Shown in pieces: positions 8,707 to 17,159 of a stretch of DNA of 64,000 nt. The translations under genes and the position numbers were made by a program. Within the stretch, counting starts at the first letter, position 1, and each line of letters opens with the position of its first letter. The notes under the pieces were generated by a model. The model did not search any database, had not been told where the DNA came from, and worked only from the letters and a program-made list of their open reading frames with translations. The stretch is from Brevibacterium atlanticum. Its GTDB lineage: Bacteria > Actinomycetota > Actinomycetes > Actinomycetales > Brevibacteriaceae. The stretch lies in NCBI RefSeq assembly GCF_011617245.1, contig NZ_CP050152.1, positions 4,020,503 through 4,084,502 of the forward strand, read 5' to 3'.

Positions 8707-8777
8707 CTTGTCGTCTGGTCCGGCTGCGCTTGGCCGTCTTCGCTGCCGGACGCCGGCGAGCTCAGGAGACGCTGAGC

Positions 8778-9452
8778 TCAGGAGCTGCCGCGTCTGAAGA
8801 AGTAGAGGTTGCCGGTGACGAGCTCGGCGGCAGCGTCGGCCTCCTCTGACTCGATGAGGTCGATGATGCGCGGCAGCTCTCGGGCCGAATCGACGGCGAT
8901 GTCATCGATCTGCTTCCGGACATTGAACAGTCGCGACTGGTCGCGCAGTCGCAAACTGATCTCGGCTGCCCTGCGGCCGAGGCCGTACTCGAGCAGCGCC
9001 TCGTGGAACCTGCGGTCGCGTGTGTAGAACTCGGGCACATCGCCGGACTCAGCCGCGACGATCGTGGCCTCAGCATGCTCGCGCAGCCGAGAGAGCGCCT
9101 CAGTGATGGTGACTCCGGGAGCCACCTCGGCGCTCCCCGCGGCAGCCAGCTCGCACAGATTCCGCACGGCGGGGACGGCGAGGAGCACACGGATGCGGAT
9201 GATCTCCTCGAGGTCGTCCTCGGTGATCGGGACGAGTCGGAAGCCGCGGTTCGGGACTGCTTCGACCGTCCCCTCGGTGACGAGCGACATCATCGCCTCA
9301 CGCACCGGGCTGAGCGACATGCCGAGTTCCTTGGCCAGGCCCGCTGCGGAGTAGATCCGGTCCTCGGCGAGGTCGCCGGCGGTGATGGCGTCGCGGATGA
9401 TCGCCAGCGCGTGCTCGCGCAGCGACTGTGCCTGGGGCCGTGCACGGTCCAC
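8778..9452 (-). CDS. GntR-family regulator, FadR/FCD subfamily
   Basis: A 224-residue protein. A GntR winged helix lies at about residues 8-75 (YSAAGLAKELGMSLSPVREAM is the recognition-helix region), followed by an all-helical FCD ligand domain with metal-binding-type residues (RRFHEALLEYG). The GTG at 9452 was chosen because GGAGGGGGA lies 6 bases upstream and homology begins there; the frame is open for 55 more codons. It is divergent from the OYE-type demethylase gene and separated from it by a GGTAATC repeat cluster. It is therefore the likely regulator of the betaine island, responding to a small carboxylate or amine. Confidence 0.88.
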   Translation of the reverse strand: MDRARPQAQSLREHALAIIRDAITAGDLAEDRIYSAAGLAKELGMSLSPVREAMMSLVTEGTVEAVPNRGFRLVPITEDDLEEIIRIRVLLAVPAVRNLCELAAAGSAEVAPGVTITEALSRLREHAEATIVAAESGDVPEFYTRDRRFHEALLEYGLGRRAAEISLRLRDQSRLFNVRKQIDDIAVDSARELPRIIDLIESEEADAAAELVTGNLYFFRRGSS

Positions 9453-9528
9453 GTCGACTCCCCCTCCACATCGAAGAACTGTCTGAAACCTATTGACAGC
9501 ATAACCGCGCAGACGCACGATGGAACCA

Positions 9529-9549
9529 GGTAATCGGTAATCGATTACC
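9529..9549. promoter_or_regulatory. Probable GntR operator (three GGTAATC half-sites)
   Basis: GGTAATC is repeated directly and then inverted: GGTAATC GGTAATC GATTACC. The last two form a perfect 14-bp palindrome (9536-9549). A TTGACA sequence lies just upstream at 9493-9498, so a repressor here would block transcription toward the demethylase gene. Assignment to the divergent GntR protein is inference. Confidence 0.6.
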
Positions 9550-9665
9550 TCACAATGAATCGGTCGGTGCGGCGGCGCAGGTAGGTGCCGCAGCGTCACT
9601 GCGCGGCGAATCTGCACAGCTCCGCGGAGCCGACCGACGACGTTCCTGCAATGGAGGAGGAACCC

Positions 9666-11843
9666 ATGTCAGACGACCCGCTGCTCCAGCCCTTCGAACT
9701 CGGCAGCCTCACGCTGCGCAATCGCATCGTCTCGACCTCGCACGAACCCGCGTACACCGAGCTCGGCATGCCCAAGGACCGCTACCGGCTCTATCACCGG
9801 GAGAAGGCTCGCGGCGGGGTCGGCCTGACGATGATCGGCGGTTCGGGCATCGTGTCGCGGGATTCGCCCGCGGCCTTCGGCAACATCGACCTGTCCACCG
9901 ACGAGGTCGTGCCCTGGTTGGCAACACTCGCGCAGGACTGCCATGACGAAGGCGCGGCCGTGATGATCCAGGCGACCCACCTGGGTCACCGGTCCTCGAA
10001 CTTCGCCGGGGACTGGCTGCCGCTGGTCTCGGCCTCACGGACCCGGGAGGCCGCCCACCGATCGTTTACGAAGGCGCTCGAGGACTTCGACATGGACCGC
10101 ATCGTCGCCGACTTCGCAGCCGCTGCCTCCAGGGTCGCCGAGGCCGGCCTCGACGGGCTCGAGATCATGCATGCCGGCCACCTTATCGACTCCTTCCTCG
10201 CTCCCTGGCTCAATGACCGCGACGATGAGTACTCCGGAGAGCTGGAGAACCTCATCCGCTTCCCCCTGCGCATCATCGACGCCGTGAAAGCGGCGGCGCC
10301 GGCCGACTTCCTCGTGGGCATCCGCATGGCCGTCGACGAACGTCGCGAGGACGGCATGCGCGAGGACCGTGCCGTCGACATCCTCGAGACCTACACCGCC
10401 CACGGCATCGACTTCCTCAACCTCAACGTCGGCATGATCAACTCCGACCGCGAACTCGCCGCGGCGATCCCCGGCATGGGCACCCCCTCGGCGCCCTGGC
10501 TCGAGACCTGCCGTCGCATCCGCAAGGCCATCGACATCCCCGTCCTCCACGCCGCCCGCATCGCCGATGTGCCCACCGCCCGATACGCGATCGAGGATCA
10601 GTGCCTCGACCTCGTCGGGATGACCCGCGCACAGCTGGCCGACCCGCACCTCGTACGCAAGATCAGCGAGCACCGTGAAGAGGACATCCGCCCCTGCGTG
10701 GGCGCGAACATGTGCCTCGACTCGATCTACACCTCCGGCTCAGCCACCTGCATCCACAATCCCGCCAGCGGCCGCGAAGCCGACCTCCCGCAGGAGATCC
10801 CCCACGACGTCGCCTCCGACCCCAAGCACATCGTCATCGTCGGCGCCGGCCCCGCCGGGCTCGAAGCCGCCCGCGTCGCCGCCGTCCGCGGACACCGCGT
10901 GACCCTGCTCGAGGCCGATGACGCCCCCGGCGGTCAGGTCCGCATCGCCGCCCGATCCCAGCGCAGGCGTGACCTCATCGGCATCATCGACTGGCGCGTC
11001 CAGCAGTGCGCCAAGCACGGCGTCGACCTGAGACTGAATACCTTCGCAGAGGCGGCCGACATCCTCGCACTCGACCCCGACGTCGTCATCGTCGCCACCG
11101 GAGGAGTTCCCGACGCCGGGTATCCGTTCCGCGAGCAGGGGCCGAGCTTCGACGTCTGGGACGTCATGGACGACCGGCTGAAGTCGAAGCAGCGGGTTCT
11201 CGTCTTCGACGATCACGGTTTCTACCCCGCCCTCGACGCCGTCGAACGCCTGGCTCGGGGCGGCGGGCAGGTCACCTATGTCAGCCCAGAACGCACGATC
11301 GGCGTCGATGTGGGGTCGATGAATTCCCCGGCCTATCTCCAGGTGTTCTCCGAATTCGGAGTCGAGGTCCGCCTCGGCGAACGTCTGAGCGCGAAGCCGC
11401 GGATCCAGGGACACGAGATCGTCGCGGATCTGCGCAACGATTATTCGGATCGGGAGACCGAGATCGTCACCGATGCGGTGGTCGTCGACTTCGGGACGAC
11501 GCCGAACGATGAGGTCTACTTCGCGCTCAAGCCGTTCTCGTCCAATCATGGGGCGACCGATCTCGACGCATGGGTGCACGGCCGACCGCAGCCGGACCTC
11601 CCAGCGTCCATTGGCACTCAGGCAGGTGCCGCAGCGGGTGCGGAGCCGACGACGACTTCCCCCGTCACCGAGGCGGACGCATCGTTCGCGCTCTATCGGA
11701 TCGGGGACGCGGTCGCCTCCCGCAATGTCCATGCGGCCGTGCTCGAGGGGCTGCGGGTGGGGATGGGCCTGTGGGGCCGACACTGTGAGTCCGACACGCA
11801 GCCGGGTGCGTCCCGGAGGCAACTCATGTTGCGAATAGACTGA
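9666..11843 (+). CDS. OYE-type flavin/iron-sulfur amine demethylase (DgcA / N-methylproline demethylase-like)
   Basis: A 725-residue protein of two parts. Residues 1-365 form an Old Yellow Enzyme FMN barrel (GLEIMHAGHLIDSFLAPWLN). From about residue 390 there is a dinucleotide-binding domain (HIVIVGAGPAGLEAARVAA). This is the architecture of trimethylamine/dimethylamine dehydrogenase and of the demethylases DgcA and N-methylproline demethylase. The cluster-binding region reads C344-V-G-A347-N-M-C350 with C362, so only three of the four expected [4Fe-4S] cysteines are present. The start follows GGAGGAGGAACCC. It heads a run with an ABC transporter and convergent Rieske genes, so an N-methylated amino acid is the likely substrate; which one is unknown. 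Confidence 0.82.
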   Translation: MSDDPLLQPFELGSLTLRNRIVSTSHEPAYTELGMPKDRYRLYHREKARGGVGLTMIGGSGIVSRDSPAAFGNIDLSTDEVVPWLATLAQDCHDEGAAVMIQATHLGHRSSNFAGDWLPLVSASRTREAAHRSFTKALEDFDMDRIVADFAAAASRVAEAGLDGLEIMHAGHLIDSFLAPWLNDRDDEYSGELENLIRFPLRIIDAVKAAAPADFLVGIRMAVDERREDGMREDRAVDILETYTAHGIDFLNLNVGMINSDRELAAAIPGMGTPSAPWLETCRRIRKAIDIPVLHAARIADVPTARYAIEDQCLDLVGMTRAQLADPHLVRKISEHREEDIRPCVGANMCLDSIYTSGSATCIHNPASGREADLPQEIPHDVASDPKHIVIVGAGPAGLEAARVAAVRGHRVTLLEADDAPGGQVRIAARSQRRRDLIGIIDWRVQQCAKHGVDLRLNTFAEAADILALDPDVVIVATGGVPDAGYPFREQGPSFDVWDVMDDRLKSKQRVLVFDDHGFYPALDAVERLARGGGQVTYVSPERTIGVDVGSMNSPAYLQVFSEFGVEVRLGERLSAKPRIQGHEIVADLRNDYSDRETEIVTDAVVVDFGTTPNDEVYFALKPFSSNHGATDLDAWVHGRPQPDLPASIGTQAGAAAGAEPTTTSPVTEADASFALYRIGDAVASRNVHAAVLEGLRVGMGLWGRHCESDTQPGASRRQLMLRID

Positions 11844-11879
11844 CCGGTGTAATCCGAGTCACACTTCGAGGGAGCGCGC

Positions 11880-12818
11880 GTGGGAAAGTACATCCTCAGA
11901 CGCGTGCTGCTGATGATCCCCATCGTCCTCGGGGTCGCGACTCTCTCATTCATTCTCATGAAGCTCGCACCGGGTGATCCGGCGGCCGCCTACCTCGGCG
12001 ACAAAGCCACTCCGGAGACCGTCGCTCGCCTGCATCGCGCCTGGGGTCTCGACCAGCCGATGATCATCCAGTACTTCCAGTTCCTCGGCGGACTGGTCGT
12101 CGGTGACTTCGGCCGCTCCTTCCTCTTCCAGACCACGGTCCTCGAACTGCTCAAGCTGCGGATGCCCGCGACGCTGATGCTCATGCTCGTCTCGCTGATC
12201 TTCGCCGTGATCATCTCGGTGCCGCTGTCGCTGTGGGTCGCCGCCACGAAGTCATCCGCCTCGGCGATCGTGTCCCGGGTCTTCACGGCCACGGTCCAGG
12301 GCATGCCGGCGTTCTTCGTCGGCACCCTCCTCATCCTCGTCCTGGGAGTGAATACGGGATTGTTCCCGGTCGGCGGATACGGCAGCAGCCTCGGCGAGCA
12401 TCTCTACTCCCTCGTCCTGCCCGGGATCTCCGTGGCCCTGACCATCTGCCCGGTGCTCATCCGCAGCCTCACGGCCGCGTTGAGCGATTCGATGTCGGCC
12501 GAGTACACGAACTTCGCCGCTTCGAAGGGGTTGAGCAGGTCAAAGATCGTGCGCAACTATGCGTTCCGCAACGCCGGGATCACGGGGATCTCGATCCTCG
12601 GCATCCAGGTCGGCCACCTCGTCGGGGGTGCCCTCGTCGTCGAGAACGTGTTCGCGATCCCCGGTGTGGGTTCGCTCCTCATGGAAGCCGTCCTCGCCCG
12701 TGACTACAACGTCGTCCAGGCGCTCACGGTGATCTTCGGCGTGCTCGTCGTCGCCGTCTACCTGCTCACCGACATCGTCTACAGCATCGTCGACCCGCGC
12801 GTGCGATTGGGGGCGTGA
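11880..12818 (+). CDS. ABC transporter permease, DppB/peptide-opine-nickel type
   Basis: A 312-residue inner-membrane permease with six segments. LAPGDPAAAYLGDKATPETV after the first segment is typical of DppB/OppB, and the C-terminal EAA loop region is GHLVGGALVVENVFAIPGVG. The GTG start has GAGGGAG 7 bases upstream. It begins 36 bases after the demethylase gene and overlaps the next permease, so it is the first transporter gene of a tightly packed five-gene set. Confidence 0.88.
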   Translation: MGKYILRRVLLMIPIVLGVATLSFILMKLAPGDPAAAYLGDKATPETVARLHRAWGLDQPMIIQYFQFLGGLVVGDFGRSFLFQTTVLELLKLRMPATLMLMLVSLIFAVIISVPLSLWVAATKSSASAIVSRVFTATVQGMPAFFVGTLLILVLGVNTGLFPVGGYGSSLGEHLYSLVLPGISVALTICPVLIRSLTAALSDSMSAEYTNFAASKGLSRSKIVRNYAFRNAGITGISILGIQVGHLVGGALVVENVFAIPGVGSLLMEAVLARDYNVVQALTVIFGVLVVAVYLLTDIVYSIVDPRVRLGA

Positions 12819-13762
12819 TGAGTGCTCCGATGACGTCTGGTCCCGGTTCGGCCGGGGCGCCCGGCCCGTCCGGGAAGCCGCCGCGGACCCGGGGCGGGAC
12901 TGCCGCGCGCGCCACCCCGAGTGCACGATTCACGCTGCCTCTGCCAGGCTTTCTCCGGCGTCACAATCTCCAGCTGTGGACCGGCGTCGTCATCCTCGCA
13001 GCGATGGTCCTGGTGCTGGCCGTCGGTCCCCTCTTCGTCACGGAGGACCCCAACCGGCAGGATCTGCTCAACGCCTTCGGGCCGTCGTCGGCGGCGCATC
13101 CCATGGGCACCGATCAGCTCGGGCGGGACATCCTCTCCCGCTTCCTCCACGGCGGACGCGTCGACCTCATCGTCGCCGTGGTCGCCGTGATCGTGCCGTT
13201 CCTCCTCGGCACAGTTCTGGGTTCGCTGGCCGGTTACTTCGGTCGCTGGGTCGATGTGGTCATCATGCGCTTGGCCGACATCGTCTCCGCGTTCCCTTTC
13301 TACGTCCTCGTCATCGTCCTTGTCTTCGTCATGGGCAACGGCATGGCCAGCATCTTCGTGGCCATCAGCGCCGTGTCCTGGGTCGCCTATGCCCGGATCG
13401 TCCGCGGCGAGGTCCTCGTCCTGCGTGAAGAGGAGTTCATCTCCGCCTGCCGGGCCTCGGGCCTGACGACTCTGCGCATCCTTGCCCGACACGTCATCCC
13501 CAATACCGCCAGCCAGGGCATCATCTACGCCATGAGCGACATCGTGCTCAACATCGGCGTCGTCGTCACCCTCAGCTTCTTCGGCCTGGGCATCGTCCCG
13601 CCGACCGCCGACTGGGGGCAGATGATGAACGACGGTCAGCAGTACATGGGCAGTGGCAACTACGGCCTCATCCTGTGGCCGGGCTTCGCCGTGGTCCTCG
13701 TGTCCTTCGCGCTGGCACTCATCGGTGACGGCCTGACGAACATCCTCAAACCGAAGAGGTGA
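12818..13762 (+). CDS. ABC transporter permease, DppC type
   Basis: A 314-residue permease. A Pro/Gly/Arg-rich cytoplasmic N-terminus of about 45 residues precedes six membrane segments. HPMGTDQLGRDILSRFLHGG is the signature N-terminal motif of DppC/OppC proteins. The ATG at 12818 overlaps the last base of the upstream stop; a GTG at 12815 would add one residue. It pairs with the preceding DppB-type permease. Confidence 0.88.
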   Translation: MSAPMTSGPGSAGAPGPSGKPPRTRGGTAARATPSARFTLPLPGFLRRHNLQLWTGVVILAAMVLVLAVGPLFVTEDPNRQDLLNAFGPSSAAHPMGTDQLGRDILSRFLHGGRVDLIVAVVAVIVPFLLGTVLGSLAGYFGRWVDVVIMRLADIVSAFPFYVLVIVLVFVMGNGMASIFVAISAVSWVAYARIVRGEVLVLREEEFISACRASGLTTLRILARHVIPNTASQGIIYAMSDIVLNIGVVVTLSFFGLGIVPPTADWGQMMNDGQQYMGSGNYGLILWPGFAVVLVSFALALIGDGLTNILKPKR

Positions 13763-14607
13763 GCATGAGCCGCGAACCGATCCTCGAAGTGGACTCGTTG
13801 ACCGTCGACGTCGACGGGCTGGCCGGTAGCCGCCGCATCCTCGACGACGTCTCGATCCGGCTCGAAGCCGGAGAGCCGATGGGACTGGTCGGAGAGTCCG
13901 GCTCGGGCAAGTCGATGACCCTGCGCAGCATCCTCGGCATGCTGCCGCCGGCGGCCACGATCGTCGACGGGGAGATCCGCTTCCAGGGACGCAACATCCT
14001 CACCTCCGGGCCGGGTGGGAGATTCGATCAGCGCATCCGCGGCACGGGCATCTCGATGGTGTTCCAGGAGCCGGCGATCGCGCTCAACCCGGTGATGAAG
14101 GTGGGCCGTCAGATCACTGACGCCGTCGCCGAGCACAGGGGCCTGTCGAAGCGGGCCGCGCACGACCTCGCCGTCGACCTCATGGATCGCGTCGGCATCG
14201 CCGATGCCGAACGCCGAGCCGCGAACTATCCGTTCCAGCTCTCCGGCGGCATGCGCCAGCGGGTGATGATCGCGGCCGCCTTGGCCCAGGAACCGCAGGT
14301 CCTGCTGTGCGACGAACCGACCACCGCATTGGACGTGACGATCCAGGCTCAGGTGCTCGACCTGTTTCGCAGCATGCAGCAGGAGAACGACCTCGGCCTC
14401 CTCTACGTCACCCATGATCTCGCGGTCGTCGCACAGCTGTGTCAGTCCATCAGCGTGATGAAGGACGGTCGGATCATCGAACACGGCGTGCTGCAGGAAG
14501 TCTTCGACGACCCGGCCGAGGACTATACGCGCACGTTGCTGAGTGCCACGCCGCGCATCGACGGTTCGGCGTCCCATTCGGACACCAGCCGGGAGGAGGC
14601 GAAGTGA
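13759..14607 (+). CDS. ABC transporter ATP-binding protein, DppD type
   Basis: A 282-residue ATPase: Walker A GESGSGKS near residue 50, signature [15 protein letters not shown] near 160, Walker [15 protein letters not shown], and the H-loop in YVTHDLAV. The GTG at 13759 overlaps the upstream stop by 4 bases; an ATG two codons later at 13765 has the better-placed AGAGG and may be the real start. It lacks most of the C-terminal oligopeptide/dipeptide extension beyond HGVLQEVF. It forms the ATPase pair with the next gene. Confidence 0.88.
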   Translation: MSMSREPILEVDSLTVDVDGLAGSRRILDDVSIRLEAGEPMGLVGESGSGKSMTLRSILGMLPPAATIVDGEIRFQGRNILTSGPGGRFDQRIRGTGISMVFQEPAIALNPVMKVGRQITDAVAEHRGLSKRAAHDLAVDLMDRVGIADAERRAANYPFQLSGGMRQRVMIAAALAQEPQVLLCDEPTTALDVTIQAQVLDLFRSMQQENDLGLLYVTHDLAVVAQLCQSISVMKDGRIIEHGVLQEVFDDPAEDYTRTLLSATPRIDGSASHSDTSREEAK

Positions 14608-15599
14608 GCGAGACACCAGAGACCGGACTGCGGGCCGAGAACATCACGGTGACCTTCGGCCGCGGCGATCGTGCCTTCACCGCCGTCGACGATGCCACCG
14701 TGGTCGTGGCTCCCGGCGAGATCGTCGGGCTCGTCGGTGAGTCCGGCTCCGGAAAGTCGACCGTCTCCCGCGTCATCTGCGGGCTCCAACGCGAATACTC
14801 GGGCCGGGTGTCCTTCGCCGGCGGCGAGCTCAGTCCCAAACGCACCGCAGCTCAGTGGCGGGTCGTGCAGATGGTCTTCCAGGATCCCTTCGCATCCTTG
14901 GACCCGCGCTACACCGTCCGCGCCACCCTCACCGAGGTGATCCGCCACCATCGTCTGGCTACCGGCCGTGCTCTGCGGGCCAGGTGCGAAGAGCTCATGG
15001 AGATGGTGCGCCTGCCCGTCGAGTTCCTCGACCGCACTCCTACCGCCATGTCCGGCGGGCAGCGACAGCGGGTGGCGATCGCCCGCGCCTTGGCTGTGGA
15101 GCCGAAGGTCATCGTCGCTGACGAGGCGGTCTCCGCCCTCGATGTCAGCGTCCAGGCGAAGATCGTCGCACTCTTCGCCCGCCTGCGTGAGGAGTTGGGT
15201 CTGTCGATCCTCTTCATCTCCCACGATCTCGCCGTGGTCAGGAACCTGTGCGAGCGGGTCTACGTCATCCACAACGGCGTCATCGTCGAGGAGAACACGA
15301 CCGCGGAGATCTTCTCCGCCCCACAGGACGAGTACACACGCACGCTGCTGGCCGCGATTCCGCGGTTCGACAGCAAGTTCCTCGACAGTGCGTCACTCGA
15401 CGGTGCGGATGTCGACAGGGTCCCGGCTGGCGGCACTGCCGTCAGCGAGGGTTCAGCACCACCCCGGCGAGGGGACGGGCAACCGCCCCGACGGGAGAGC
15501 ACAGGGTCAGCGGAGAACGCCAGGTCAGCTGTGGACGCAAGTCCCAACACCGAGACGTACCGGCTGCGACCGCGACCGACGAAAGGTGGGCGACAGTGA
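14604..15599 (+). CDS. ABC transporter ATP-binding protein, DppF type
   Basis: A 331-residue ATPase: Walker [10 protein letters not shown] near residue 45, signature MSGGQRQRVAIARAL, Walker B VIVADEAVSALDVS, H-loop FISHDLAV. The last 70 residues are a low-complexity, probably disordered tail rich in Arg, Pro, Gly and Ser, unusual for the family. GTG start overlapping the previous stop (GTGA), 4-base overlap; its own stop touches the ATG of the binding-protein gene. Confidence 0.87.
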   Translation: MSETPETGLRAENITVTFGRGDRAFTAVDDATVVVAPGEIVGLVGESGSGKSTVSRVICGLQREYSGRVSFAGGELSPKRTAAQWRVVQMVFQDPFASLDPRYTVRATLTEVIRHHRLATGRALRARCEELMEMVRLPVEFLDRTPTAMSGGQRQRVAIARALAVEPKVIVADEAVSALDVSVQAKIVALFARLREELGLSILFISHDLAVVRNLCERVYVIHNGVIVEENTTAEIFSAPQDEYTRTLLAAIPRFDSKFLDSASLDGADVDRVPAGGTAVSEGSAPPRRGDGQPPRRESTGSAENARSAVDASPNTETYRLRPRPTKGGRQ

Positions 15600-17143
15600 T
15601 GAGACGATCCCGTTTCGGCACCGTCATCGCAGGCGTCTGCGCGTGCCTGCTGGTCCTCGCCGGCTGCGGAACTGGAGAGGCGGAATCGGTCCGCCCCGGC
15701 GGCGATCTCGTCCTCGCGCGAGCCGAAGATGCGACGACTCTGCTGCCTCCGACGACGACGCAGAACGAGGACATCTGGACCCTACAACAGGTCTACGAAA
15801 CACTCACGCTGAACAGACCGGACGGGACCGGAGTCGAACCGGGGCTGGCCACGGACTGGAAGGAATCGAAGGACAAGATGTCGTGGACCTTCCACCTCCG
15901 TGAAGGAGTGAAGTTCCACAGCGGTAAGAAGCTCGATGCCGACGATGTCGTCTTCTCTCTCGACTATGCCCGAGACCAGGACGATGACGACAACCTCTGG
16001 GCCTCAGAATTCGACCCCATCAAGGATGTGAAGAAGGTCGACAGCCACACCGTCCGGATCGATCTGAAGCAGCCCTGGGGCCCGCTGCCCAGTTATATGG
16101 CGCTCTTCGCGGCCTCGATCTATCCCGATGACTTCGGCGGACACGATGCCGAATACATGGCCACCCACGCCGACGGCACCGGGCCCTTCTCCGTGGACTC
16201 GTGGAAGCAGGGGCAGAGCCTCAAACTGAAGAAGAATCCCGACTACTGGCAGAAAGGGGTGCCGTCGCTCGACTCGGCGACCTTCAACGTCGTCACCGAG
16301 GACAACACCCGCCGACTGCAGCTGCTCGGCGGACAGGCCGACATCAATCAGGAGCCTGCCCCGCTGAGCATGAGCCAGCTGTCCCGATCACAGGACATCA
16401 ACGCCTCGGCGTTCGACTCGACGAAGATCCTCTACTTCAATCTCAACAACACAAAGAAGGAACTCGACGACCCGAAGCTGCGCCGCGCCATGTCGTATGC
16501 CATCGACCGCGAGTCCGTGGTCAAGGTCGTCTATGCCGGCTATGCCGAACCCGCGACCTCGTTCATCTCCCCGGGACTGAGCGGGCACTCCGATGAGGTC
16601 GACGGCAGCGAATTCGATATGGACAAGGCGAAGAAGCTGGTCAAGGAGTCCGACCATCCCGACGGCGTGGACATCACGATCCAGATCCCCTCGGGCGTCG
16701 CGGACCGCGAACTCCTCGCCCAGATCGCGCAGCAGGCGTGGGAAGACATCGGACTGAGCGTCCATGTGCAGAAGCTCGACGATGCGACGCTGACGACGAA
16801 CCGAACCAAGGGCGACTTCCAGGTCCAGGTCAGCTATGCGACTTCGGACGTCTCCGACACCTCGCAGATGATCAACTTCCTCTCCGTCACCGATGACTCG
16901 GGCATCCGTTCGGGCTATGCGAACCCGAAGGTCGAGAAGTGGGCGAAGCAGGCCGTGGCCGAGGAGGACCCCGATAAGCAGAACGAGCTGTACGCGAAGA
17001 TCCAGCAGCAGGTCGCCGACGACGCCCCCATCGTCCCCGTCGCCTACCAGAAGGCCCTGTACGGGGTGAGCAAGGACGTCGTCGGCTTCCGACCCTATGT
17101 GCTCGGCACCTACGGCCTGAAGGAGACGAAGCTCAAGCACTGA
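15599..17143 (+). CDS. Extracellular solute-binding lipoprotein, family 5 (peptide/opine type)
   Basis: A 514-residue lipoprotein: basic N-terminus, hydrophobic core and lipobox LAGC (cysteine about residue 22). The binding-protein fold follows, with the family-5 motif YETLTLNRPDGTGVEPGLAT and HLREGVKFHSGKKLDADDVV. It delivers substrate to the two permeases upstream. In this family ligands include peptides, opines, nickel chelates and some betaine-type compounds; the neighbouring demethylation genes point to an N-methylated amino acid, which is inference. The ATG at 15599 shares a base with the upstream TGA. Confidence 0.88.
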   Translation: MRRSRFGTVIAGVCACLLVLAGCGTGEAESVRPGGDLVLARAEDATTLLPPTTTQNEDIWTLQQVYETLTLNRPDGTGVEPGLATDWKESKDKMSWTFHLREGVKFHSGKKLDADDVVFSLDYARDQDDDDNLWASEFDPIKDVKKVDSHTVRIDLKQPWGPLPSYMALFAASIYPDDFGGHDAEYMATHADGTGPFSVDSWKQGQSLKLKKNPDYWQKGVPSLDSATFNVVTEDNTRRLQLLGGQADINQEPAPLSMSQLSRSQDINASAFDSTKILYFNLNNTKKELDDPKLRRAMSYAIDRESVVKVVYAGYAEPATSFISPGLSGHSDEVDGSEFDMDKAKKLVKESDHPDGVDITIQIPSGVADRELLAQIAQQAWEDIGLSVHVQKLDDATLTTNRTKGDFQVQVSYATSDVSDTSQMINFLSVTDDSGIRSGYANPKVEKWAKQAVAEEDPDKQNELYAKIQQQVADDAPIVPVAYQKALYGVSKDVVGFRPYVLGTYGLKETKLKH

Positions 17144-17159
17144 GCGACAGAGTCGCTCA
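17141..17159. terminator. Hairpin containing the stop codons of two convergent genes
   Basis: TGAGCGAC-AGA-GTCGCTCA, an 8-bp perfect stem with a 3-base loop. The first TGA (17141-17143) is the stop of the binding-protein gene, and the final TCA (17157-17159) is the stop of the convergent reductase gene. Only 13 bases separate the two stops. Confidence 0.6.

Noticed and set aside
10740-11822. A 360-codon minus-strand frame inside the OYE demethylase gene
   Set aside because: Antisense of the second half of a well-supported flavoprotein; no homology recognised.
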